Part shown: positions 1 through 6,188 of the stretch, in pieces
Layout of the letters: the number at the start of each line of letters is the position of its first letter
Numbering within the stretch: position 1 is the stretch's first letter
Source: Kmv34 sp964524965
GTDB taxonomy: Bacteria; Aerophobota; Aerophobia; Aerophobales; B3-G15
DNA length: 10,107 nt
Direction of reading: 5' to 3'
NCBI GenBank assembly: GCA_964524965.1
Contig: CAZGDY010000057.1
Coordinates: 1-10,107 of the forward strand
The notes under the pieces: model-generated
Database searches by the model: none
Told to the model about the DNA's origin: nothing
The model's input: the letters and a program-made list of their open reading frames with translations, nothing else
Program-made: the position numbers and the translations under genes

Positions 1-1278
1 CAGGTAGCACTTGATTTTGTAAATTTAAAAAGAGCTTTAAAAGTAGCGAAGCAAGTAGTGGCAAAAGGTGCAGACTGGATAGAAGCGGGAACTCCTTTAA
101 TTAAAAGTGAGGGAGTTGAGGTTATTCGTGTTTTAAGGAATAACTTTCCTCACACTCCTTTAATCGCTGACTTTAAGATTATGGATGTTGGAAGAATAGA
201 GGCAGAAATAGCTTTTAAAGCAGGTGCAAATGTAGTTTGTGTTATGGGTGTAGCTTCTGATTCAACAATCGAGGAGTGTGTGCAGGCAGCTCGTAATTAT
301 GGAGGAAAAGTTATGGTTGATTTAATGAATGTTTCCTCTATTTCTCAAAGAGCTAAGGAAGTTGAAGAAATGGGGGCTGATTTTGCAGAAGTTCATATTT
401 CTATAGATGACCAGATGAGGGGAAAGGATTCCATAGCTTCCGTCAGGGAGATTGCGAAAAATATTAATATACCCCTTGCTGTAGCAGGTGGGGTAAACTC
501 TGAAACTGCCTCGCTTTTAGTGGAAGCCGGTGCTAGTATATTAATTGTGGGAGGAGCGATTTGTAAGGCTAAAGATCCTGGGGTTGCTACTCAGCTTATA
601 AAAAAAGCTGTTCAGGAAAAAACGGTTGTAAAGACAGATTTATTTAAAAGAGTTTCAGAATCAGAAATAGCTTCTATATTAAATAAAGTGTCTTGTACTA
701 ACCTTTCTGATGCCATGCACCGAGAAGGAGAATTGGAAGGTTTTCTTAAAATTTGTCCTGTAGATAAGATGCTGGGAAAGATTCTTACAGTGAGAACTTA
801 TCCCGGAGATTGGGCTAAACCTGTTGAAGCTATCGATAGAGCGCAGAAAGGTCAGATACTTTTTATTGATGCGGGTGGAGTCGGTCCTGCTGTTTGGGGA
901 GAACTTGCTACTAATTCTGCCGTTCAAAAAGAACTGGGAGGAGTAGTTATTAACGGGGCTGTAAGAGATGTGGGAGAAATTTGTAAGTTAAATTTTCCTA
1001 TCTACGCTAAACTCATTACTCCTTCTGCTGGAGAGCCTAAGGGTTTTGGGGAAATAGGAATTTCGCTGAAGATTGGTGGTAGAAGCATCTCTAGCGGCGA
1101 TTGGATTTTAGGTGACCAGGATGGATTAGTAGTTATGCCTAAGAAAAAAGCAACAGAAATAGTTAATCGGGCTATGGATATTCTGGAAAGAGAAAATCGG
1201 ATAAGAGAAGAGATAAAAGAAGGGGGAACTCTTTCTTCTGTGATGGAGCTTTTACGTTGGGAGAAAAAATCAACTTAG
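1..1278 (+). CDS. 3-hexulose-6-phosphate synthase / RraA-like fusion protein (5' partial)
   Basis: The reading frame is open from base 1, so the start lies upstream; 425 residues are visible. The internal GTG at base 58 is not the start, because the 19 codons before it (QVALDFVNLKRALK...) match the first beta strand and helix of HPS. Residues 1-205 form the TIM-barrel HPS domain of the OMP decarboxylase superfamily, with its D-x-K-x-x-D motif at 57-62 (ADFKIMD) and phosphate-site glycines at AVAGGVN and IVGGAI. HPS interconverts ribulose 5-phosphate plus formaldehyde and hexulose 6-phosphate. Residues 220-425 form an RraA/HMG-aldolase-like domain with LSDAMHREG, DAGGVGPAVWGE and the metal-site Arg-Asp pair in NGAVRD (322-323). 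The role of that domain in such fusions is not known to me; RNase E regulation should not be assumed. No phosphohexuloisomerase (SIS) domain is present. In cells without an oxidative pentose phosphate pathway the HPS half may run in reverse to make ribulose 5-phosphate, which fits the nearby rpiB. The last 4 bp overlap the convergent corC-like gene. Confidence 0.92.
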   Translation, partial: QVALDFVNLKRALKVAKQVVAKGADWIEAGTPLIKSEGVEVIRVLRNNFPHTPLIADFKIMDVGRIEAEIAFKAGANVVCVMGVASDSTIEECVQAARNYGGKVMVDLMNVSSISQRAKEVEEMGADFAEVHISIDDQMRGKDSIASVREIAKNINIPLAVAGGVNSETASLLVEAGASILIVGGAICKAKDPGVATQLIKKAVQEKTVVKTDLFKRVSESEIASILNKVSCTNLSDAMHREGELEGFLKICPVDKMLGKILTVRTYPGDWAKPVEAIDRAQKGQILFIDAGGVGPAVWGELATNSAVQKELGGVVINGAVRDVGEICKLNFPIYAKLITPSAGEPKGFGEIGISLKIGGRSISSGDWILGDQDGLVVMPKKKATEIVNRAMDILERENRIREEIKEGGTLSSVMELLRWEKKST

Positions 1279-2531
1279 AGAAAAGAGATCTTTACTTTTT
1301 TTATTCTTCGGGCGTCTACTTCCACTACCTCTATTTGGATATTATTTTGTTTTATGAGCTCTCCCTGGCGAGGAATTTTTCCTAAGTGGTTAAATATAAA
1401 CCCACCAATTGATTCAAATGCTGCTGCTTTTTCCGGAAGAGAGGTTTTAAGTTTATCGTTAATTTCATCGATATCAGTGTCTCCATCTATAAGAGCTGAA
1501 TTATCTTTAAGCAGCTTAATTTTCTCTGAGGAAGCTTTATCATATTCATCCTCTATCTCTCCTACTAATTCTTCAAGAAGATCTTCTATAGTTATAATTC
1601 CTGCTACCCCTCCGTACTCATCAACAACTATGGCTAAGTGTGTTTTTTCTCTTTGTAATTGGTGCAGGATCTCGCTTAATCTTGTTGGGCGAGGCACAAA
1701 AATAGGAGGATGCATAATTTCTTTTACCTTTAGCTCGCTCCATTTTCTATCAATAGATAAAAGGTCTTTGGCATAGGCTATCCCTACTATGTTGTCTATT
1801 TTTTCCTGGTAAACTGGAATTCGAGAGAAGCCGGCCTCGTTTATAAGTTTCGCCAAGTCCTTAAGATTTACCTCCTGGGAAATAGCCACCATTTTTGTGC
1901 GAGGGGTCATTATTTCTTTAACTTTTATTTCGTCAAATTCCAGGGCTGAGTGAGCAAGTTGTTCTTCTTTTTTTTCTAAAGCACCCTCTTCCTGACCTAT
2001 ATCTATGAGAGCATGGATTTCTTTTTCTGTAATTAGTTTTGGGGTAGAGTCTTCAAAAGTTATTCTTAAAATCCCTCGAGTTAAAAAAGTCAAAGCTCGG
2101 ACCACAGGTGATAGGGCTGTTGAAAGAAGAAAAATAGGTTTAATAACTTTAAGAGAAACCTTTTCGGTGTGTTCTAAGCAATACCTTTTTGGTGTGATTT
2201 CTCCAAATAAAAGAATTATAAAAGTCATAACTCCAATAACCACTCCCACAATTTTACCTTGTGCTCCTCCAATCCATTGTGTTGCTAATACAGTGGCTAA
2301 ACTGGCAGCTGCGATGTTGGCTAAATTATTACCTAATAGAATAGTTACCAGCCAGCGGGAAGGATTAGATAAAAGCATATTAAAGTATTTTTTTTTGCGG
2401 GGGTTTTCTCTGCTTAGCCTTTTTATGCTGATTTTATTAAGCGAGGAGAGAGCTATTTCTGAACCTGAGAAAAAAGCTGAGAAAGCTACACATATAATCA
2501 GAAGTACTATTATAAACCAGAAACTAAACAA
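1275..2531 (-). CDS. CorC/HlyC (CNNM-type) membrane protein with DUF21 and CBS domains
   Basis: This 418-residue protein has the complete hemolysin-C/CorC/CNNM architecture. Residues 1-190 are a DUF21 membrane domain with about four hydrophobic segments (near 5-22, 60-85, 93-112 and 130-150) and the family motifs SAFFSGSEIAL, LLGNNLANI and FGEITPKR. Residues 205-330 are a CBS-domain pair, usually an adenine-nucleotide sensor, containing VKEIMTPRTKM, FSRIPVY and VDEYGGVAGIITIEDLLEE. Residues 340-418 are the CorC_HlyC C-terminal domain. Family members are linked to Mg2+/Co2+ efflux or resistance; the hemolysin label is historical. The start is TTG at 2529-2531, chosen because GAGGT lies 6 nt upstream and the DUF21 hydrophobic segment begins directly after it. 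The gene begins 12 bp after rpiB and is probably co-transcribed with it. Its TAA stop overlaps the end of the convergent fusion gene by 4 bp, leaving no room for a terminator. Confidence 0.93.
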   Translation of the reverse strand: MFSFWFIIVLLIICVAFSAFFSGSEIALSSLNKISIKRLSRENPRKKKYFNMLLSNPSRWLVTILLGNNLANIAAASLATVLATQWIGGAQGKIVGVVIGVMTFIILLFGEITPKRYCLEHTEKVSLKVIKPIFLLSTALSPVVRALTFLTRGILRITFEDSTPKLITEKEIHALIDIGQEEGALEKKEEQLAHSALEFDEIKVKEIMTPRTKMVAISQEVNLKDLAKLINEAGFSRIPVYQEKIDNIVGIAYAKDLLSIDRKWSELKVKEIMHPPIFVPRPTRLSEILHQLQREKTHLAIVVDEYGGVAGIITIEDLLEELVGEIEDEYDKASSEKIKLLKDNSALIDGDTDIDEINDKLKTSLPEKAAAFESIGGFIFNHLGKIPRQGELIKQNNIQIEVVEVDARRIKKVKISFL

Positions 2532-2543
2532 AATCTACCTCAC

Positions 2544-2990
2544 TTAAAATTTTTTTTCTTCTATTTGCCTTATTTTATCAAGGCGTTCCTGGTGTCTTCC
2601 TCCTTGGAATTTTGTTTCCAGCCACACGCTAACTATTTCCTTAGCTAATTCTGGAGCACTTATCCTTGCTCCCAGCGCAAGTACATTGGAGTCATTATGT
2701 TCTCTGGACATTCTTGCAGCGTAAAGGTCATAACAGGGAGTAGCTCTGATACCAAGGAATTTATTAGCTGTAATGTTCATTCCCAGTCCTGTCCCGCATA
2801 TAAGGATACATCGGTCAAAATTCCCTTCTATTACTGCTTTAACAGCAGCTTTTCCCCAATCTGTATAATCAGTGCGTTCCTCACTGTAAGTTCCAAAATC
2901 CTGGCATTGAATGTTTTTTTCCTGGAGAAATTTTTTTATCTCCTCTTTTAGTTTGAATCCACCATGATCTGAAGCTAAACTTATTTTCAT
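2544..2990 (-). CDS. rpiB: Ribose-5-phosphate isomerase B
   Basis: This is a full-length 148-residue RpiB/LacAB-family sugar-phosphate isomerase (E. coli RpiB has 149), a small cytosolic Rossmann-like enzyme. The phosphate/substrate motif ASDHGG lies at 6-11. The catalytic cysteine is Cys65 in ICGTGLGMNITANK, followed by the His98-Asn99 pair in REHNDSN and the LALGAR strand near 104-109. It interconverts ribulose 5-phosphate and ribose 5-phosphate. The ATG at 2988-2990 has a good ribosome site (AAGGAG, 8 nt upstream). The gene lies 12 bp before the corC-like gene, and close to the HPS fusion whose reverse reaction would supply its substrate. Allose-6-phosphate or galactose-6-phosphate isomerase activity occurs in the family, but nothing here suggests a sugar-catabolic operon. 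Confidence 0.95.
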   Translation of the reverse strand: MKISLASDHGGFKLKEEIKKFLQEKNIQCQDFGTYSEERTDYTDWGKAAVKAVIEGNFDRCILICGTGLGMNITANKFLGIRATPCYDLYAARMSREHNDSNVLALGARISAPELAKEIVSVWLETKFQGGRHQERLDKIRQIEEKKF

Positions 2991-3074
2991 TGTCTAATCT
3001 CCTTCTTTTTTTTGCAAATGCAATATTTTAATACTAAATAAAGTTGGTAGCCATTACATCTTTGAGCAATCTTA

Positions 3075-3106
3075 CCATTATATCAGCATACCAGTATATC
3101 AACATA
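3075..3106. repeat. Two tandem 16-bp near-repeats upstream of rpiB
   Basis: Positions 3075-3090 (CCATTATATCAGCATA) and 3091-3106 (CCAGTATATCAACATA) match at 14 of 16 bases and abut without a spacer. The core CCAGTATAT recurs at 3123-3131, exactly 32 bp (two units) after its copy at 3091. The candidate rpiB -10 element lies inside the first unit. This could be a regulator-binding array or a decayed microsatellite; the sequence alone does not decide. Confidence 0.5.
3077..3085 (-). promoter_or_regulatory. Candidate extended -10 promoter for rpiB-corC
   Basis: On the minus strand the 173-nt gap between hflX and rpiB contains a perfect TATAAT (3077-3082) directly preceded by TGA, that is, an extended -10 element (TGn-TATAAT). 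The only -35-like hexamer nearby, TTGATA at 3097-3102, is just 14 nt away, too close for a normal spacer, so the extended -10 would carry most of the recognition. Predicted transcription starts near 3070 and gives an 80-nt leader. A second TATAAT at 3107-3112 lacks a convincing -35. The region is AT-rich, so a chance match is possible. Confidence 0.4.
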
Positions 3107-3163
3107 ATTATACAACAGTCTCCCAGTATATTTGGTAATTGTCATCTATTTAAATGCTTGTTT

Positions 3164-4462
3164 TTAATTTATCTCACCTTCGTTTCTATATTGAACTAAT
3201 TTTTCAGCCAAAACTGGAGCAACCTTTGCCTGGATAACTACTTTATCATTCAAATATTTTTTATTCTTGACCTTTCCCTTTTTGTAAATGAGAGATACTA
3301 AGTCGTTTCTTTCGTAGGGAAAGGAAAACATAATTTCCACTCTTAAGCTATCTAAGGCTGTGTCTATACAGTTTAAAAGTTTTTTTAATTCGAATCCTTT
3401 TAAAGCTGATATTGATACGGGAGAATTTAAAGCGCGTTTTATTCTTTCTATTTTGGTTTTGTTTTGAATAAGATCAATTTTATTGAGGACGTTAATTACT
3501 GGTTTATCACAGGCATTGAGTTCTTTTAACACGGAATAGGTAGCTTGGTTTTGTTCCATCACTTTAGGGTGAGAGGCATCCAGAACGTTGATGAGAATAT
3601 CTGCTTCTTCTACTTCTTGAAGAGTCGCCCGAAATGCCGCTACCAAATGATGTGGCAATTTATTTATAAATCCTACGGTATCGGTTAAAAGAATTACTTG
3701 ATTGTTGGGAAGAGTTACTTTCCTTGTGGTGGGGTCAAGAGTAGCAAATAATTTGTTATCAACTTTAATCTTTGTTTTTGCTAAATAATTGAGGAGGGTG
3801 GATTTTCCCACGTTTGTATATCCTATTAATGACGCTGTCCACCATTCATCTCTTTTTTTCTTGATTACCCAACGCTGTTTTTCTATTTTTTTTATTTTTT
3901 GTTTTAATTTTGTTATATATTCTTTAATATTTCTTCGATCAACCTCCAGTTTAGTCTCACCTGGTCCTCGAGTTCCTATACCTCCACCCAGACGAGATAG
4001 TAGTATTCCCTTCCCTTTTAATCGAGAAAGAAGGTAGGTCATTTGAGCAAGCTCAACCTGAATTTTTCCCATTGCTGAATTTGCTCTTAAAGCAAATATG
4101 TCCAGAATAAGTTGGGTACGGTCAACAGTCTTTACTCCAATTTTTTCTTCAAAATTTTTTTGTTGGGAGGGGGTTAACTCGTCGTCAAAAACAACTACTT
4201 CTGTATTAAGTTCTTGACAGAGGTGAGCTATTTCTTCCACCTTGCCTTTTCCTACATAAAATGTAGGGTCTGGTTTTGATTTTTTTTGAATAATTCTTAC
4301 CTGAACAAGGCCTCCTGCTGTTCGTACTAATTGGGAGAGTTCGTCCAAGGAATCTTCCACTCCCCAACTCTGTTTATTCTTTTCAATTGTGTCTAAAGCT
4401 ACCAGGATAGCCTTTTCTTTTTTCTTAGCCCCAACTGGTTTAGTGTAATTTTCTTTTGGTAT
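3164..4462 (-). CDS. hflX: Ribosome-associated GTPase HflX (apparent ATA start)
   Basis: HflX is a GTPase that binds the 50S subunit and splits stalled or stress-idled ribosomes. In numbering from the ATA at 4460-4462 (432 residues) the N-terminal HflX domain precedes a coiled linker rich in Lys (residues 182-208) and the GTPase domain. The family signature GGIGTRGPGET begins near 160. The G motifs are G1 GYTNVGKST at 214-222, G2 around FATLDPTTR, G3 DTVGF at 261-265, G4 NKID at 327-330 and G5 SAL near 352. The first conventional start, GTG at 4358-4360, gives 398 residues and has a poorly placed ribosome site. The frame stays open for 40 codons upstream and encodes EKAILVALD, the usual first HflX strand. 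An AGGGAGGT ribosome site (4473-4480) and a strong promoter lie just upstream of that extension. No ATG, GTG or TTG exists in frame there, so ATA is the best candidate. The domain assignment is certain; the start is not. Confidence 0.93.
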   Translation of the reverse strand: MPKENYTKPVGAKKKEKAILVALDTIEKNKQSWGVEDSLDELSQLVRTAGGLVQVRIIQKKSKPDPTFYVGKGKVEEIAHLCQELNTEVVVFDDELTPSQQKNFEEKIGVKTVDRTQLILDIFALRANSAMGKIQVELAQMTYLLSRLKGKGILLSRLGGGIGTRGPGETKLEVDRRNIKEYITKLKQKIKKIEKQRWVIKKKRDEWWTASLIGYTNVGKSTLLNYLAKTKIKVDNKLFATLDPTTRKVTLPNNQVILLTDTVGFINKLPHHLVAAFRATLQEVEEADILINVLDASHPKVMEQNQATYSVLKELNACDKPVINVLNKIDLIQNKTKIERIKRALNSPVSISALKGFELKKLLNCIDTALDSLRVEIMFSFPYERNDLVSLIYKKGKVKNKKYLNDKVVIQAKVAPVLAEKLVQYRNEGEIN

Positions 4463-4472
4463 GGTAGGATTT

Positions 4473-4480
4473 ACCTCCCT
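4473..4480 (-). promoter_or_regulatory. Strong Shine-Dalgarno sequence that decides the hflX start
   Basis: On the minus strand AGGGAGGT is nearly the full anti-16S complement. It lies 10 nt before an in-frame ATA (4460-4462) and more than 110 nt before the first GTG start of hflX. It sits about 8-15 nt after the predicted transcription start, as expected for a short leader. It therefore supports translation beginning at or near 4462. Confidence 0.7.
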
Positions 4481-4494
4481 TTAGCTCAACTCAA

Positions 4495-4522
4495 ATTTTA
4501 TTCTACTTCCGAGTATTGTCAA
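4495..4522 (-). promoter_or_regulatory. Sigma70-type promoter of hflX
   Basis: On the minus strand a perfect -35 TTGACA (4517-4522) is followed after 16 nt by the -10 element TAAAAT (4495-4500, five of six consensus bases). This is the best promoter match I found in the window. Predicted transcription starts near 4488, about 25 nt before the proposed ATA start and with the ribosome site in between. It would uncouple hflX, and perhaps rpiB and corC, from the uppP operon upstream. Confidence 0.72.
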
Positions 4523-4530
4523 GAGAGTTT

Positions 4531-4558
4531 GGTGCTACAAAGATTATTCAAGTAGACC
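4531..4558. other. Inverted repeat between uppP and hflX
   Basis: GGTGCTAC (4531-4538) and GTAGACC (4552-4558) can pair as a 7-bp stem with one bulged base and a 13-nt loop. It lies 20 nt beyond the uppP stop and just upstream of the hflX -35 hexamer. No T-run follows on the minus strand, so it is not a canonical intrinsic terminator. It could be a weak 3'-end structure or an operator. Confidence 0.35.
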
Positions 4559-4577
4559 TTGCTCCAAATAGATTTAC

Positions 4578-5393
4578 CTATTTTATCAATTTGACTGTCT
4601 CCCATAGAAGTATTCCTCCCCCTAAAATCCAACAGTACCAAGAGAAGATGGTCAGCTTTTTCCCCATTAGTATCTTCTTGAGAGCTTTTAATGCTCCCAA
4701 TCCGATTATGAAAGCTGCTAAAGTTCCGATTAAATAAGGGAGGAAAAATTGAGTGGGGATTGTTTTTACTTCTCTAACTTCCAAAATTAAAGCACCGATC
4801 ACTGTAGGAAGAAAAAGAAAAAAGCTATACTGAAAAGATAATTTTCTCTTCAAACCTCTCATCAATCCAGAAGATATGGTAATCCCCGATCTGGATATTC
4901 CTGGGATTAAGCTTATTCCTTGCATTAAGCCAATAATTAGGGCATCCTTAATGCTTATTTTTTGTTTTTTTTGGGACTTAGAAGTGGAAAATTTTTCTCC
5001 TACCTGCAAAAACACTCCGGTAAAAAGAAGCATTATAGCAGTGATGAAAGTTCCCTGAATAAAAAAATCTTTCATCTTATAGAAAATAAGTCCTAAAAGA
5101 ACAGTAGGTATTGTTCCCAGAATAAGAGCCAGGGTAATCTGACGATAAAATAAAACTCTTTTATCCTTGGTTTTAAATTTTACAAGGGAGAGCATTATCA
5201 GGGAAAGTTCTTTTCTAAAAAAAACTATCACAGCAGCCAAGGTTCCTACATGCAAAAGAATGTTAAAAAAGACAGCGGGTTCTTTGAAGCCTAAATAATT
5301 TTGAAGTAGAACCAAATGGCCTGAACTACTTACAGGTAGAAATTCGGTAAGTCCCTGAACTATTCCCAAGAGGAGAGCCCTGGTGATATACAT
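4578..5393 (-). CDS. uppP: Undecaprenyl-diphosphatase (UppP/BacA)
   Basis: This 271-residue polytopic membrane protein dephosphorylates undecaprenyl diphosphate to recycle the lipid carrier for peptidoglycan and other envelope polymers. Over-production of the family gives bacitracin resistance. Motif 1 is QGLTEFLPVSSSGH at 13-26, with Glu17 and His26 matching E. coli Glu21 and His30. Motif 2 is PGISRSG at 164-170, with Arg168 matching E. coli Arg174. The first motif has Gln13 where E. coli has Glu17, a variant common in the family. About seven or eight hydrophobic segments span the rest, and the length is normal. The ATG (5391-5393) overlaps the lpxA stop by one base (TAATG), so translation is probably coupled; AAAGG lies 5-6 nt before it. 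Together with lpxA it forms an envelope pair at the end of the long operon. Confidence 0.96.
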   Translation of the reverse strand: MYITRALLLGIVQGLTEFLPVSSSGHLVLLQNYLGFKEPAVFFNILLHVGTLAAVIVFFRKELSLIMLSLVKFKTKDKRVLFYRQITLALILGTIPTVLLGLIFYKMKDFFIQGTFITAIMLLFTGVFLQVGEKFSTSKSQKKQKISIKDALIIGLMQGISLIPGISRSGITISSGLMRGLKRKLSFQYSFFLFLPTVIGALILEVREVKTIPTQFFLPYLIGTLAAFIIGLGALKALKKILMGKKLTIFSWYCWILGGGILLWETVKLIK

Positions 5394-6187
5394 TAATACC
5401 TTTTGTCTTTTTCCTTAGAGATTCCTCTTCGAGATGTATTAATAAAATTGCATAAATAATTAATTTCATTAATATTCTCCAGTTCATCTCCTATTTTTTT
5501 TAAAGCTTGCGTTGTATTCAATCCTGTTCTGAAAAGTATTTTATAGGCTTTACTTAGAGAACCGCGGGTAGTAGCAGTAAATCCTGCTCGTCGTAGCCCC
5601 ACTACGTTTAATCCATGAAGAGAAGCAGGGTTGCCATCGGCTAAAGTAAAAGGAGGAATATCTTTAATGATTTTGGTACATCCTCCAATCATAACTAAGG
5701 TCCCTATTCTTACATTCTGATGTATTGCGCTTAACCCCCCGATTATTGCCTTGTCCTCTACTCTGACGTAACCGGCAAGAGTCCCCATATTAGCTATTAC
5801 TACTTCATTTCCCACCCAGCAGTTGTGAGCTACGTGACAGTAAGCCATCAGGAAATTACTGTTGCCTATATGAGTTGTGCTTCCCTCTTTTGTTCCTCGG
5901 TGAATAGTTACATATTCCCGGATTAAGTTGTCGTCTCCGATCTCTACGAAGCTTTTTTCCCCTTTATGATGCACATCTTGAGCCGGTGTGCCTATTACTG
6001 TACCTTGGAGTATTTGGCATCTTTTGCCTATTTTTGTCCATCCCTGGATCGATACTCCGGAGCTGATTTTGGTTTCCCCACTGATTTTTACATTTTTTCC
6101 AATTATGCAATAAGGACCAATTTCAACTTCTTCTCCCAATTTTGCTCCATCTTCCACTAAGGCTGTAGGGTGTATAATTGTTGGCAT
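5393..6187 (-). CDS. lpxA: UDP-N-acetylglucosamine O-acyltransferase LpxA
   Basis: LpxA transfers an (R)-3-hydroxyacyl chain from ACP to UDP-GlcNAc, the first step of lipid A synthesis, in the cytosol. The 264-residue length matches E. coli (262). Residues 1-185 are hexapeptide repeats of a left-handed beta helix (IGPYCIIG, VEIGDDNLIREYVTIHRGT); residues 190-264 are the helical C-terminal domain. The catalytic His121 is in HVAHNCWVGN (E. coli His125), with His118, His156 and Arg200 matching His122, His160 and Arg204. Gly169 in MIGGC matches E. coli Gly173, the hydrocarbon-ruler residue linked to C14 chains. Two positions differ: His73 replaces Lys76 and Tyr140 replaces His144. The ATG (6185-6187) lies 1 nt after the purB stop. 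The usual partners lpxD, fabZ and lpxB are not adjacent. Its presence implies an outer membrane with lipid A. Confidence 0.96.
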   Translation of the reverse strand: MPTIIHPTALVEDGAKLGEEVEIGPYCIIGKNVKISGETKISSGVSIQGWTKIGKRCQILQGTVIGTPAQDVHHKGEKSFVEIGDDNLIREYVTIHRGTKEGSTTHIGNSNFLMAYCHVAHNCWVGNEVVIANMGTLAGYVRVEDKAIIGGLSAIHQNVRIGTLVMIGGCTKIIKDIPPFTLADGNPASLHGLNVVGLRRAGFTATTRGSLSKAYKILFRTGLNTTQALKKIGDELENINEINYLCNFINTSRRGISKEKDKRY

Positions 6188-6188
6188 T

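Noticed and set aside
58..60. GTG as the start of the HPS-RraA gene
   Set aside because: The 19 upstream codons in the same frame encode the conserved first strand and helix of HPS (QVALDF...), so the gene begins outside the window.
2388..2396. Run of nine T (nine A on the coding strand) in the corC-like gene as a slippage or frameshift site
   Set aside because: It encodes three in-frame Lys codons and the frame is intact on both sides; similar A-runs are common in this AT-rich genome.
2005..2547. 180-codon plus-strand open frame opposite the corC-like gene
   Set aside because: It is an antisense shadow of the DUF21 region with no recognisable domain or ribosome site. The same holds for the plus-strand frames at 1354-1776, 2697-2951, 3789-4037 and 8192-8455.
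3000..3030. TTGCA-AA-TGCAA inverted repeat in the rpiB leader
   Set aside because: A 5-bp arm with a 2-nt gap in AT-rich spacer is expected by chance; no riboswitch-like conserved structure is visible.
4516..4737. 73-codon plus-strand open frame across the hflX-uppP gap
   Set aside because: It runs antisense into uppP, starts inside the hflX promoter and shows no protein-like features.
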